DNA of 64,000 nt from Phallusia mammillata (GCA_003260075.1 QLIY01000011.1:297063-361062), one strand, 5' to 3'; positions 38,211-44,797 are shown, counted from the stretch's first letter. Numbers and translations: made by a program. The notes: a model not told the origin generated them from the letters alone.

Positions 38211-41200
38211 CACTTTTGAGGCGACAGAATCCGAGTTCTAATTTTCTGCTTTCAAGGAGATCTACTTTTTCAATATTTTGTGCTTTAATATTGCAGAGTT
38301 AGCATTGCATAGCATCACTTAAGTCAGTAGTATGTCTTTCTTTACACTTGACAACGAAGCTTTTGCGGGCTTTGTGCGATACGCCACGCTCGTTGTATGC
38401 AAAACAATGGCAATGTCTCTGGTCACCAGCTATTTTCGCGTCAAAACTTCGTCCTTATCCTCACCCGAGGATGCCCGCGTGGTGGCGCCAAACGACAAGG
38501 AAAAACAAAAGGAATTGCTTCGGCCAAACGATGATGTTGAGCGAGCAAGGCGCGCGCATTTAAACGATCTGGAAAATGTTGTTCCCTTCGTTCTGCTGGG
38601 ACTTTTGTATCTTTCTACTGGACCTGATGCGTCTACTGCACTTTGGCATTTTAAGGTTTGTATTTGTCTGTAGGCTAAGCATTGTGTAATTGTCCATAAA
38701 ATTGCGTGCAAAGGTTTGAGCTTTTTTCAAGCCTGGGTTTCCATGCCATAAATCATAAAGCAAAAAATGCCAGTGTATGAAAATCATTGAATAAAAATTT
38801 TACAAACTAATGTATGTATTTCACTCTTTTGGGCACCTTACATCGGTTTTTATGTGCAGATATTTTTCTGGTCGCGTGTTTGGCATTCGATCGCTTTCAT
38901 TGGTGCGTTTCCTCAACCGTCAAGGGGTGTTGGATTTGTGTTAGGATTCTTGGTCAGCGCTTCAATGGCAGTTCGCACTCTTTGTGCCCTTTCTTAATCT
39001 CCTACTTAACCTGGTTATTTCTTATCGTCCGTAACATCTCAAGTTTGCTGATTTGTATCTTTCTTTGCTGTTTGCTTTAATTTGTTATAAGGTCGCTGTA
39101 TTACAAATAATTGCAAAATACATGGGTCTTCAATTGTTTACAATTTGACTTCTATATAGCGTTTCAAAGTTCATAGTAAAAAAACAGCTGTTAACACCTA
39201 CTGTTTCATTGTCTTTTAACTGTACAAAATGTTTGAAACAAAAATTAGCCCAAAATTCTCACCCCACATGCTAACCTGAAAGAAATGCAGCACTTGTTAT
39301 TGTAATTTAATTGAAACCAGCCCAACTATGCCTGTATTTCCGGTGAACTCTAATTCTCATAAATTATTAACAAGCTTACTACATTGCTGTTTTCACATTG
39401 TCGTAATAAATTATGTACAAGAATCACTTGTGCGTGGCTAATTGAATTAGTCAAACACCGTAAATGCAGTTGAAGGTAGCAATATTGTCGTTGTGTAAGA
39501 CTCTGGCCCGTATTGCATTTTCTATCGCATTAATATTTTTTTGTGTTCAAGTTGTTGGTTTCATCGGTGACTGGTGATGAATTCGTTTTGTTGGATCAGT
39601 GCACTGGAGTCTGATAACAATTAGATTCCAAGTTCAAAATTTTCAATCAACTCTTGATGGAAAGCGAACACGGTTTATGGCCTTTTTTCGGCTGTAAAAC
39701 TGTCAAGGCAGTGTTCTGTAACTGCTAATCGAACAAACTGCATGTTAGTTGCTACTTTCATGAGTGTTTGGTTACTCATACATATTACTATCTACTTTCG
39801 GCAGTGTATGCCTAAATCTTTGAAATTATTTTCTCTGTGTACAAGTTTTTCTGAATCATCGTATCGAACAAGCAACTTTGCCTTGAGCAAAACTTTCGAT
39901 CTTTGATCTCGTGATTTCCTGAATACGCTTCGTGTAGCGAGTGATCCGTGTAATTGCGTTTACGGTTCACTTTACGCCAAGCCAAGCGTTACAATCAACA
40001 ACCTGACGCTTTGCACAGTTTTTAACATGCTTTTACCCCAGTTTCCTAACACTCTAAAGTACGTTTATTTTCAGCATTTACACAATACCTCGGCTTCACT
40101 GCGACAGAAATACATAAAAAAACAAGAGCTGTTATTGTTCAAAAGTTCAAACGTCAGGCGTTGCGTATATCTGCGTTGTCGGAATTTGCAGAACTAATTT
40201 CCTCCAACCGGTGGTGTCACTAACACAAGCGGGGTTGTGTGGCGGGACTCCACTACCGAAGTGTAATCGTTTACTCTTACCACCGCACCGCCTTCTCGTA
40301 CTAATGCCCGATCAGGCGTCCATAACTCGTGTTTGTTGTGCGCCGAAGCCGGCTCCGCGCATCTTGGACTTGTCCAAACGTATCGCATTCGGTTTTTCGG
40401 ATCGACTGTTCGGTTTTCATGTGTTGAAGGTTCGGTGTCGAACTGTACACGTTCCTTTTTGGCGAAGCACTTCGTGAGTTTGGGCTCGAACCACATGTAA
40501 ATCACGAGAATGACCACGAGCAGGCCACATGATATGAGAGTCGTGAACCCAGGATGAAATCCTTGAACTTGTGATGATGAGTTGGTGTTTGCGGTGAGAT
40601 TGGCCCTGTTCAGTGAAATAACTTATTAGTGACGAGCTGGCATAATTCATATCTCAGCTTAGGTCTTACGTAACAGAGTCAAAACATTCTATTTCACAGC
40701 CGTCTGAGGAAGTCGCAAAAATCAATAGTTTGAAGTAATTCTGTATTGGCCTGATATACTTCTGTTTGAATTCTGCCTTTTACTTGCCATTTCAAAAAGA
40801 GTAATTTGGGTTATTATTTGCTACACTTCGATGCATAATGCCAAAGTGCCGTTGGTTATAAATTAGTTTTAAATTCTGCCAATGAGAAGTAAAAAAATCC
40901 ACATTATACTTACAATCGAAGAGGTGCTTCAATTGTGGTCGACATTTGCTCTTTAACTCTGTCTGTGCTTAATCCAATCAGATGTGCATCTCATGCAGCG
41001 TATAGTAAGTTACCTATAGTTCCATCTGTGGAAAGTAAATTAGCTTGTTAACCTCGCAGCGCTGCAAAACATCAATTGGCCCTTATCTTTATAGATTTTC
41101 TGTACCACCGCGCAATAATTAGGCTCAAATCACGTGCTGTCACGGTAACTACCCTCTTGGGGGCACAAACAAGCCTACTGGTGTATTTGCTCGTAAAAAT

Positions 41201-44200
41201 GGTCTGATTTTCGACCCAGTTGGCCAAAATCATAGAGTATCACATTTCCCCTTGACTCACTGCCTGCCAAATATCAGAACTGATCAAAATGTAACGAACC
41301 ATCGAGTTATCTGACATCGCAGATCAATTTGCCATGAATATTTATTGGCGCTTGTCGACTTCACAGTTATGCTACCTGCTTTAGTTCTTCCACTATCCAT
41401 CACACCTGTCACCTTTCGTTGATTGCTTGCATGTCAAAGCTACCCGATAATGTCTGACACAGTTATATAGCAGATGTAAAAACAACTTTTTGTACAAATA
41501 CCGACAGTGCTAAATCTGTGGTCGTATACAAATTACTACCATGAAACTATGTGAATTACATGCTTAAACGTAATTTGGTTATTTGCCTGTATATTGAACA
41601 AACTACATACATGGCACAGTTTTACGCAAATCTATAGTTTTAATAACTGCCTTGCGCCTTCGTGACTGTTATCTTTGAAACTAGGCACCCTGTAATGTAT
41701 GCATTATGCGAATACGGTGCAGTCAAGTGCGGTTGAGACTTCAGATTTTATTTCCAACCACACACTACCCTGCAGCCATTTTAACGTCTACCAAAATCAG
41801 CCACAAAAAAGAAAACAAACTGCTTTTCAAGTTTGCGTTTTTTATGTACACCGCGACATACCTATATCTGCTGCAATTCCAATACATACGAAGCCAGTCA
41901 ACTACCCTAGCTTTATCTCACAAAAATGCGAACCGTCTGCGCGATGCATGAGAAACGTCCCTCCATCAAATTTTAATGCCTGCATGCCTAGCACGTCAAA
42001 ATAAGTGGTAACAACGCCAATCATAAGCCCAATTAACACGGAAATCCATGCTGCTCACACCGGCCAGCCGTACAATGTTCCACACGTAAAGAAGTCTTGA
42101 TGCAGCTTAAAATATCCAGCCTTAGTACTTTGTGCGTATCTCGATTGAGGTTATTTGTTTTGCGGCATTTTGAGATGCTTGGTCGGTGACTTTTAGTTTT
42201 GCGTGATCCCCAGCACGCGCTGACTTTTTGAAGTCATGAAGTGTAACATCACACTGAAATAAGTAACTCTCGCAGCAGGTGTTGACGGTAGTTTGGTTAC
42301 GTTCATGTAGAATGCTTCCAGAAGCTTCTAGTGTTTTCCAATTCCTATGACTTGTATCTTTTAATAATAATACTGAATTTTGAACTTTTTTGCTTCAAAC
42401 AATAATAACTCTTTATATTTTAGGTCTAAAAATACTTTTTTTTTCAGAGTTCATTTTTTGTTACAAATGATCTGAGCCGGGGAATTATATGCGTCGCGTT
42501 TCATGTCCGAATTTAATTATTTATTGCCCATGCAGTCGTTTAGCTGTTGTTTTCGATAGAAGTTTGAAAAGTAGACGGCGTGCCTTTTCCATAATATTTA
42601 ATTTTCGCACGGTTTAGGTCTATAGTGTGAAATTTTGTATTTGTTACGATTTAGGTAAAATATTAGACTCCTATTATTGTTGTTTTAGTGCTTACTTTGG
42701 TTTGCCCCACGAAACAACATGTCAGCAGATCGTTCTATAAAAACTGTTTGGTTAACAATGGATTGTTGCACTGTACAATTTCACTTGATTTGTTTACTCT
42801 TTTTGGTCACGACAACACAAACTAGAGTAGCCGTTTGAAATTGAAAGTCCAACAACACTGAAACCTTGTGCACTAAACTTGTATTTTTTACCAGGGCTGA
42901 TCGTACCGTGAAAAAGCTTCTGGCTGATGCCAGCTTTAGCATGGAATCTGTCGGTTTCCTTCTCAACATGCAGGAGGAAGAGAAGGATGACAGTTGCGTG
43001 GTGCCAAGAGGAGTCACCATCCCTTACACAAGATCAAAAGAAAAGAAATTTGTCTCCCTACAAGAATGTAAGTAAATAATGATTTGTTAAAAAAACTAAA
43101 CACACAACTGCACAACAAACTCAAGTTTGTGCTGAAGCTAATTATAACAACATAAAGCAAGCAGTGAGAAAGGAAGGTTGTAACAAACGCAATATCAGCC
43201 TTCAAACCAGAGGTGTAAGCCGGCCTGAAAATGTTGCCCGAGTCCGGCCCAAACCCTAAAGTACAAACCCCTTACGCCACCCAAACCAGGTTTTTAATCA
43301 AAGCTGGAATTAGGCCAGAAACTTGGTGCTAATGTGTAAAATGACTCCCAGTGTGAAGACAGGCCCAAATTTTATTGAAACTCGAACCCGGAATACCAAC
43401 CGAAAAGGCCCGTCTTACAACATTTAACGTAGTGGTGAACTGCTTTGAACACGCAATTTATAACTGCAGTTACCTATATTCCGAATCATCAGAGCATAAA
43501 CCACTAACCCATAGAACAAAGACCGTGTTTAAGTGTCTCGCTCTCAATAAGCTCGTCTTGTTTGTTAACTTTTAATAAAGTATATTTTTGTAACTTAACA
43601 AAGATATTATTCCGTGTGCAAATAGCACTTACTGTTTTAACGTGAAAATGCATTGTTTCAGACGAAGAAGTGATGGATGACGAAATCAACTTGCTCCGTG
43701 ACGCCATACGCTTTTTACGCCGAGAGAAAAAGAACGCAGTGACCACCGTTGAGGTAAGTTGGCTTTTAACTATGTTTACCAACCAACTAACCTTTACTCA
43801 TTACCCCTTTGCTTTGAATGTCAAACATTTGTTTTGTTTTTACATTTTCTGAGCACTTTCTTCTCCGTTGGTTTGTAAGTGATTTGGCGCAATCTGGCAC
43901 CACAGGCCATTGTTACGATAAAGTCATACTAGCGCGAAAATAACTTGTCTGTACACTCAAAACTATTACAAATACACATTTGATGTGGTACCCTTCACTC
44001 GATAATGTTGCACTATGAATTTCCTGTTGCCCAAAACAGCAAACTTATTTAACGTGGCGTGTACCGCGACCAACAGTACTTATAGACTAGGCTTTAGTTG
44101 CTGGGATGCATTTACCTGTAATGGATGCGGCTTCCTTAAACGTCCCGTGATTTGCAGGAGCCAATGGACGAAGACAACCTGTGTACGATCTGCTACGCTA

Positions 44201-44797
44201 ACCTTGTCTCAGTTGTGTTTAATCCCTGTCAACACACATCCTGCAAGTGAGTGCTTATAGATACATTTTAACTTTTTAGACCAGTGGTTTTTAAAGTGGG
44301 TCTGTCTTACAGCACAACAGTAGTTTTATGAACTTCTACCTTTTTGTAAGTGTTCGCAATTAGATATCCAACAGGCAACATGATCATTGACAATCGCATT
44401 TTTTGTAAATCTAATATGGACATGAACTACTATTTCCGATTTGTTTAATTAACGAAAGATTCTGTAATTTATAGAAACGCTTTTCATATACGTTTTATCC
44501 TTCACGCCCGGTTTGCTTTATTTGTGTATAGCCTAACTCAACAAACAATTATTTGAAACCTTATTGGAAGCGGAAGTGGCGTTGAAATAATGCTGCCTTT
44601 GGGGTAAAGTTTTCTAAAATATCTTCAAAGAAAAAACTGTAATTTATGCTCTTCGCTGCAGAACGTGCATTAAACAACAAATGATGACCAGCAAAGAGTG
44701 CTTCTACTGCAAAGCCGTCGTTGAATCGTTGGATGAAATAAACGAGCAACCGTCAATTACTCTCGCAGCCGGGCCGTCGTTCTCGGGGTCGCACTGA
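7777..44797 (+). CDS. RNF123: RNF123 / KPC1 E3 ubiquitin ligase, 35 coding exons
   Basis: Catalytic subunit of the KPC ubiquitin ligase, which in mammals targets p27Kip1 and p105 in the cytoplasm. Exons: 7777-7852, 8261-8333, 8402-8502, 8744-8836, 9099-9239, 9598-9773, 11297-11364, 12014-12170, 13035-13115, 13964-14041, 14117-14242, 17741-17907, 18256-18358, 18587-18647, [16693-16751, misplaced], 19441-19509, 19754-19877, 20815-20916, 22386-22544, 22972-23195, 24024-24110, 24179-24286, 24619-24737, 24810-24943, 25220-25307, 25612-25705, 25847-25922, 27219-27358, 28233-28451, 29504-29579, 29966-30050, 42895-43067, 43662-43753, 44158-44246, 44662-44797. All phases match, giving 1317 codons (human about 1314). 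The N-terminal third is a SPRY domain (exons 5-8, motifs VIGNSNF, LMQIGWCT, GYRPIQ). The long helical middle follows human RNF123 throughout, and the C-terminus is a C3HC4 RING. ATG 7777 starts MASSS and is the only start that splices in frame to exon 2. Confidence 0.92.
9099..12170 (+). other. RNF123: SPRY domain exons of RNF123
   Basis: Exons 9099-9239, 9598-9773, 11297-11364 and 12014-12170 encode the SPRY/B30.2-type fold. Visible core motifs are SLAVIGNSNFHSVK, WMYEVQIGTSGLMQIGWC, SYAYDG and GPGLAYFPVLSL, ending at PVPGYRPIQ. SPRY domains bind partner proteins; in RNF123 this is the presumed substrate- or partner-binding end. Confidence 0.85.
12745..12892. repeat. Dispersed repeat with repeated gggcc/ggccc motifs
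   Basis: An intronic stretch unusually rich in cggg and gggcc words, ending near ggtgcgcttacaagtctg. The reverse complement resembles the start of a similar block at 43212 (cagaggtgtaagccggcc). It is probably an old dispersed repeat in both orientations; family unknown. Confidence 0.35.
14584..14593. other. 10-C spacer (assembly join)
   Basis: A run of exactly ten C following a truncated hAT-like end (tggttcccaaccttt). The sequence after it restarts with a copy of 14241 onward. Confidence 0.75.
14676..14685. other. 10-C spacer (assembly join)
   Basis: Exactly ten C. The following sequence jumps back to a copy of 13222 onward, so this is a breakpoint of the duplicated RNF123 segment. Confidence 0.8.
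16030..16517 (+). mobile_element. hAT-type MITE nested in a related element
   Basis: Begins cagtggttcccaacctttt and ends aggttgggaaacactg, flanked by perfect 8-bp repeats ccttaggt (16022-16029 and 16518-16525). About 490 bp, with no coding capacity. It inserted into the older element that spans it. Confidence 0.8.
16574..16896 (+). other. RNF123: Misplaced block carrying RNF123 exon 15, bounded by single N bases
   Basis: The only two N bases in the window (16573, 16897) bound this block. Its start (ttacattatgcttcatataa) matches 18806-18828 and 19007 onward, and its end (gagttttgtagcagtgattg) matches 19320 onward, so it belongs between about 19030 and 19320. It holds exon 16693-16751, encoding VKKLQREIMRLMVLDGQVP. 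After exon 11 (phase 0) this exon would read into a stop. After exon 14 (18587-18647, one leftover base) it joins perfectly and continues into exon 16, matching the human order. Confidence 0.85.
16921..16931. other. Poly-C spacer, 11 C
   Basis: Follows a stray 23-bp copy of 18021-18043 (16898-16920). The sequence after it (16932-17043) repeats 16477-16572 plus the end of the hAT element. Confidence 0.75.
17041..17351 (+). repeat. Near-identical tandem copies around a 13-C tract
   Basis: 17041-17188 recurs as 17203-17351 (offset 162) with a few differences. The copies are separated by 13 C (17189-17201). Interpreted as two alleles joined by a spacer. Confidence 0.75.
17354..17725 (+). repeat. 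Near-identical tandem copies around a 14-C tract
   Basis: 17354-17529 (ggggtatattgacattttta, gacgccacctttt, gaatagattataatcaaatt) recurs after the 14-C run 17530-17543 with small indels. Interpreted as an allelic duplicate. Confidence 0.75.
17908..18255 (+). other. RNF123: Candidate U12-type AT-AC intron in RNF123
   Basis: No GT-AG choice joins exon 12 to exon 13 in frame. The intron start atatccttt (17908-17916) is the exact minor-spliceosome AT-AC donor consensus. A branch-site match tttcttaac (18234-18242) lies about 14 nt before the terminal AC (18254-18255). Splicing there gives tc+a (Ser), then FDRHSEIPSLFHIK, which aligns with the LFDVLRSVVFFYIK region of human RNF123 and keeps frame on both sides. 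Confidence 0.8.
18648..19051 (+). repeat. Allelic duplicate after exon 14 with two poly-C spacers
   Basis: 18651-18828 recurs at 18841-19030 (offset about 190), separated by C tract 18829-18839. Copy two is cut by ten C at 19042-19051, where a truncated exon-16 copy begins. The true exon 15 (now at 16693) should lie in this region. Confidence 0.75.
19052..19306 (+). pseudogene. Truncated duplicate of RNF123 exon 16 and following intron
   Basis: Starts inside the exon right after a 10-C tract. 19052-19096 repeats the second half of exon 16 (19441-19509) and the intron follows at high identity to about 19306, where another 10-C tract (19307-19316) begins. An assembly haplotype copy rather than a biological pseudogene. 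Confidence 0.7.
20052..20081 (+). promoter_or_regulatory. 5S rRNA upstream element (TATA-like at -30)
   Basis: tataag at 20052, then a CG-rich stretch ending cgcgagcaatc, sits directly upstream of 5S copy 1. The same arrangement (TATA-like word 28-30 bp before the gene, then a CG-rich box) precedes the copies at 24422, 30428 and 32235; the copy at 34172 has tagaaa instead. Confidence 0.6.
20082..20201 (+). rRNA. 5S ribosomal RNA, copy 1
   Basis: A full 5S rRNA gene of about 120 bp, from gcctacgaccataccacgtt to gggtgtcgtaggct, followed by the T run where RNA polymerase III stops. The 5' and 3' ends pair (gcctacgac/gtcgtaggc), and the internal control region (agttaagcaacgtcgg, gtacttggatgggtgacc) is intact. 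Located in an RNF123 intron on the same strand. Confidence 0.95.
20273..20544 (+). pseudogene. Duplicate of RNF123 exon 17 3' part and intron
   Basis: After a 10-C tract (20263-20272), 20273-20376 repeats exon 17 from tccaccgatagttcttcac to the donor, with a few synonymous differences, and the downstream intron follows. It ends in the 5S upstream element (tataagaagcgttattgcgc) just before another 10-C tract. Confidence 0.75.
20555..20586 (+). rRNA. 5S rRNA 3' fragment
   Basis: After ten C (20545-20554) the sequence resumes in the last ~30 bp of 5S (gaccgcctgggaataccggg to gtaggct) with the same downstream flank as copy 1. The first 90 bp are missing at the spacer. Probably the other allele of copy 1 collapsed during assembly. 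Confidence 0.75.
21643..22380 (+). repeat. Allelic duplicate with two 10-C spacers
   Basis: Sequence 21643-21960 recurs from 22049 to about 22370 (offset 406). Spacers lie at 21633-21642 and 21961-21970. One copy is truncated just before RNF123 exon 19. Confidence 0.75.
21971..22033 (+). tRNA. Possible tRNA-like 3' fragment
   Basis: Contains cggcc-actcgtaa-ggtcg, a stem with an 8-nt loop, then ggttcgagtcc (RNA polymerase III B-box-like). The 5' half is cut off at the 10-C tract and the T-stem pairs poorly, so a degraded tRNA or tRNA-derived SINE is as likely as a real tRNA. Confidence 0.3.
24422..24541 (+). rRNA. 5S ribosomal RNA, copy 2
   Basis: Reads identical to copy 1 over its full length, in the RNF123 intron between exons 22 and 23. 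The upstream element tataagaagc begins at 24392, 30 bp before the gene. The T run after gtaggct serves as terminator. Confidence 0.95.
25042..25200 (+). pseudogene. Duplicate of RNF123 exon 24 3' end and intron
   Basis: After the 12-C tract 25030-25041, sequence from ttgcgctcgtttatccgatt to the donor (25102) and into the intron repeats 24884-25020 with few changes. An assembly duplicate. Confidence 0.75.
25330..25611 (+). repeat. Allelic intron duplicate around a 10-C tract
   Basis: 25333-25467 (ctgaaaagggctgaagcact onward) recurs at 25480-25613. The first copy stops a few bases past the acceptor of exon 26, at ten C (25468-25477). Confidence 0.75.
26173..27148 (+). mobile_element. Non-autonomous hAT-type element, 976 bp
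   Basis: Starts caggggtggccaacc and ends ggttggccacccctg, perfect 15-bp terminal inverted repeats, flanked by a perfect 8-bp duplication acatacac (26165-26172 and 27149-27156). The subterminal sequence is rich in cggctc. No transposase is visible. It lies in the RNF123 intron between exons 27 and 28. Confidence 0.9.
27494..27503. other. 10-C spacer
   Basis: Exactly ten C in intron sequence. No clear flanking duplicate recognised on either side, so this join may cover missing sequence. Confidence 0.6.
27650..27824 (+). repeat. Short duplicate around two poly-C tracts
   Basis: cctgaacctgaaagtactaa, a C tract, then tattccaccgaaacgaatgt through gggctgctaggcgttt occurs twice in a row (C tracts 27683-27693 and 27767-27776). 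Even the spacer lies inside the repeated unit. Confidence 0.75.
27825..27857 (+). promoter_or_regulatory. Orphan 5S upstream element cut by a 10-C spacer
   Basis: taacgtcactataaga...ttattgcacgcga matches the -45 to -8 region upstream of the intact 5S genes, then runs into ten C (27858-27867). The 5S gene expected next is absent, so a 5S copy was probably lost in assembly here. Confidence 0.6.
28487..29135 (+). mobile_element. hAT-type element with internal duplicate
   Basis: Starts cagtggttctcaaacttttt and ends agtttgagaaccgctg. The flanking 8-bp repeats are ctataatc and ctgtaatc (7 of 8 identical). A second start-like sequence (agtggttcccaaacttttt, 28533) suggests nesting. A 10-C tract (28704-28713) separates two near-identical copies of the interior. 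Confidence 0.75.
29650..29664. other. 15-C tract
   Basis: The second longest C run, in the RNF123 intron after exon 30. I see no flanking duplicate, so this could be a spacer next to native C bases or a natural homopolymer. Confidence 0.5.
30428..30547 (+). rRNA. 5S ribosomal RNA, copy 3
   Basis: Full-length and identical to the other copies as read. The TATA-like element tataag begins at 30398, 30 bp upstream. It lies about 380 bp past RNF123 exon 31, upstream of the first MAPEG unit. Confidence 0.95.
30810..31019 (+). CDS. MAPEG first exon without its own downstream exons
   Basis: An intact 70-codon first exon (starts MKPYSLENETFAAFLLYG, ends PNENVER) with a good donor gtaagt at 31020. 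It resembles exon 1 of the MGST1/PTGES-like genes that follow: first membrane helix, then the ER of the glutathione-binding ERVRRxHxND motif. No matching exon 2 lies before the next first exon at 31407. The phase-0 end would splice in frame to exons 31674-31784 and 31860-31997, giving a 152-residue protein. It is either an alternative first exon of that unit or the remnant of a gene that lost its 3' half. Confidence 0.7.
31407..31997 (+). pseudogene. MGST1/PTGES-like gene with frameshift in exon 1
   Basis: Exon 1 31407-31605 (MEGSPYSLENDTF...), exon 2 31674-31784, exon 3 31860-31997. Exons 2 and 3 are intact and carry VRRCHRNDMEN and the catalytic-type H, Y and PQPAR positions. In exon 1, about 5 bases are missing relative to its paralogues near 31523-31528 (after TTIKR), so exon 1 has 199 bases and its end is out of phase with exon 2. 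This may be a real null allele, an assembly indel, or a unit that now uses the intact first exon at 30810. Candidate poly(A) signal at 32079-32084. Confidence 0.7.
32235..32354 (+). rRNA. 5S ribosomal RNA, copy 4
   Basis: Full-length and identical to the other copies. The upstream element is more diverged (tataaag 28 bp before the gene; gcgatcaatt instead of gcgagcaatc). It lies between MAPEG units two and three. Confidence 0.95.
33011..33973 (+). CDS. MGST1-like: MAPEG enzyme, MGST1/PTGES-like (gene C)
   Basis: A membrane glutathione transferase or prostaglandin E synthase family enzyme of the endoplasmic reticulum. Exons 33011-33226, 33498-33608 and 33833-33973, all phase 0, give 155 residues, the length of mammalian MGST1. 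Four hydrophobic helices are visible. The glutathione-binding motif ERVRRCHLNDMEN spans the exon 1-2 junction (residues 71-83). In exon 3, His118, Tyr122 and Arg131 (in PQPAR) keep the spacing of the active-site residues of mPGES-1 (H113, Y117, R126). Sequence alone does not settle MGST1 versus PTGES: MENVY and TNP lean toward PTGES, HLND and PQP toward MGST1. It sits inside an RNF123 intron, same strand. AATAAA at 34086-34091. Confidence 0.88.
34172..34291 (+). rRNA. 5S ribosomal RNA, copy 5
   Basis: Full-length and identical to the other copies. The position of the TATA-like element holds tagaaaaagc (34142) instead, so this copy may be weaker. The downstream flank ttttgatgctcttttt matches copy 1. 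It lies between MAPEG genes C and D. Confidence 0.95.
34614..35414 (+). CDS. MGST1-like: MAPEG enzyme, MGST1/PTGES-like (gene D)
   Basis: Exons 34614-34823, 35106-35216 and 35277-35414, all phase 0; 152 residues. A close paralogue of the gene at 33011: the start MAGSPYSLENDTF is identical, then come VRRCHLNDMEN and the third-exon trio His116, Tyr120, Arg129 (PQPAR). The middle of exon 1 is the most diverged part (RFANNSFVSSEDVL). The conserved codon frame and active-site residues argue for a working enzyme. Substrate unknown. Confidence 0.88.
35415..36457. other. Spacer between MAPEG genes D and E
   Basis: About 1 kb of AT-rich DNA. I see no poly-C tract, 5S gene or hAT ends. An 82-codon ORF (35640-35888) has no recognisable features and no paralogous counterpart. 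Confidence 0.5.
36458..37252 (+). CDS. MGST1-like: MAPEG enzyme, MGST1-like (gene E)
   Basis: Exons 36458-36667, 36744-36854 and 37115-37252, phase 0, 152 residues. The ATG at 36458 follows accaag and aligns with the paralogous starts (MSTLSMENKLFKEY). More diverged than units at 33011 and 34614: ERIRRSHLNDLENVLPF is closer to the vertebrate MGST1 form (HLNDLEN). His116, Tyr120 and Arg129 (in PQPIR) are kept. AATAAA at 37365-37370, about 115 bp after the stop. Confidence 0.88.
37253..38331. other. Spacer between MAPEG genes E and F with duplicates
   Basis: Holds a short allelic duplicate around an 11-C tract (37568-37651 versus 37663-37740, offset 95; tract 37652-37662), then the 90-C tract. 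No gene seen. The promoter of gene F should lie at its 3' end. Confidence 0.6.
38119..38208. repeat. 90-bp pure poly-C tract
   Basis: An uninterrupted run of 90 C flanked on both sides by the same 17-bp sequence cacttttgaggcgacag (38102-38118 and 38211-38227). The flanking direct repeat makes an assembly join with nine spacer lengths of C most likely. A natural homopolymer this long would be exceptional. Confidence 0.75.
38332..38997 (+). CDS. MGST1-like: MAPEG enzyme, MGST1-like with fused first exons (gene F)
   Basis: Two exons, 38332-38655 and 38860-38997; 153 residues. The intron that splits exons 1 and 2 in the other copies is absent, so ERARRAHLNDLENVVPF is encoded without interruption. 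This is the unit closest to vertebrate MGST1. Arg130 (in PQPSR) and His117 are kept, but the position that is Tyr in the other copies and in mPGES-1 is Phe121 (HSIAF). It begins 120 bp after the 90-C tract. Function as a glutathione transferase or peroxidase is inferred from the family. Confidence 0.88.
38998..40193. other. Intronic gap, 3' flanks of two convergent nested genes
   Basis: AT-rich DNA between the last MAPEG gene (+) and the minus-strand gene. On the minus strand an AATAAA lies at 40064-40069. No other coding signal. Confidence 0.5.
40064..40069 (-). terminator. Candidate poly(A) signal of minus-strand nested gene
   Basis: Plus-strand tttatt reads AATAAA on the minus strand, about 125 bp past the stop of the two-exon gene ending at 40194. 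Confidence 0.4.
40194..40945 (-). CDS. Unknown single-pass membrane protein, 147 aa, two exons
   Basis: Not recognised. Minus-strand exon 1 is 40945-40914 (MSTTIEAPLR plus two bases) with donor gtaagt. Exon 2 is 40605-40194, with acceptor ctgaacag. The 2+1 phase join (tt+g) reads straight into ANLTANTNSSSQ, a short N-terminal part with Asn-glycosylation sites. It is followed by one membrane helix (TLISCGLLVVILVIYMWF) and a basic C-terminal part of about 105 residues ending TPPVGGN. There is no signal peptide, so the helix probably acts as the membrane anchor. The shape resembles KCNE-like accessory subunits, but I see no convincing family motif. It lies antisense within the big RNF123 intron. 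Confidence 0.6.
40946..42894. other. 3' end of the host intron, no further gene seen
   Basis: About 1.9 kb of AT-rich DNA upstream of the minus-strand gene and before RNF123 exon 32. A 101-codon ORF (41699-42004, +) shows no domain or splice support. No poly-C tract. Confidence 0.5.
43212..43400. repeat. Dispersed repeat with cggcccaaa/ggcccg motifs
   Basis: Begins cagaggtgtaagccggcctg and contains repeated gcccgagtccggcccaaacc-type words. Resembles, in reverse orientation, the block at 12745-12892, and in part 62957-63080. An old dispersed element of unknown family. Confidence 0.35.
44158..44797 (+). other. RNF123: RNF123 C-terminal RING finger (exons 34-35)
   Basis: Zinc-binding cysteines in C3HC4 order: LCTIC, then PCQHTSC, KTC and ECFYC. 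They are split by the last intron (44247-44661) between the fourth and fifth ligand. This is the E2-binding ligase domain; all eight ligands are present. Stop tga at 44795-44797. Confidence 0.9.

Larger units (their letters stand above)
30051..42894 (+). other. RNF123: 12.8-kb RNF123 intron hosting a nested gene cluster
   Basis: Donor gtgagt at 30051 and acceptor accag at 42890-42894. Phases on both sides match (tg+g gives Trp, then ADRTVKK). It is the longest intron of the gene and holds three 5S genes, six MAPEG units on the same strand, and one minus-strand gene. Confidence 0.9.

Noticed and set aside
38013..38213. 66-codon poly-Gly frame
   Set aside because: It is only the 90-C tract read on the other strand.
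41699..42004. 101-codon + strand frame in the host intron
   Set aside because: No domain, splice or conservation signal. Composition resembles random AT-rich DNA.
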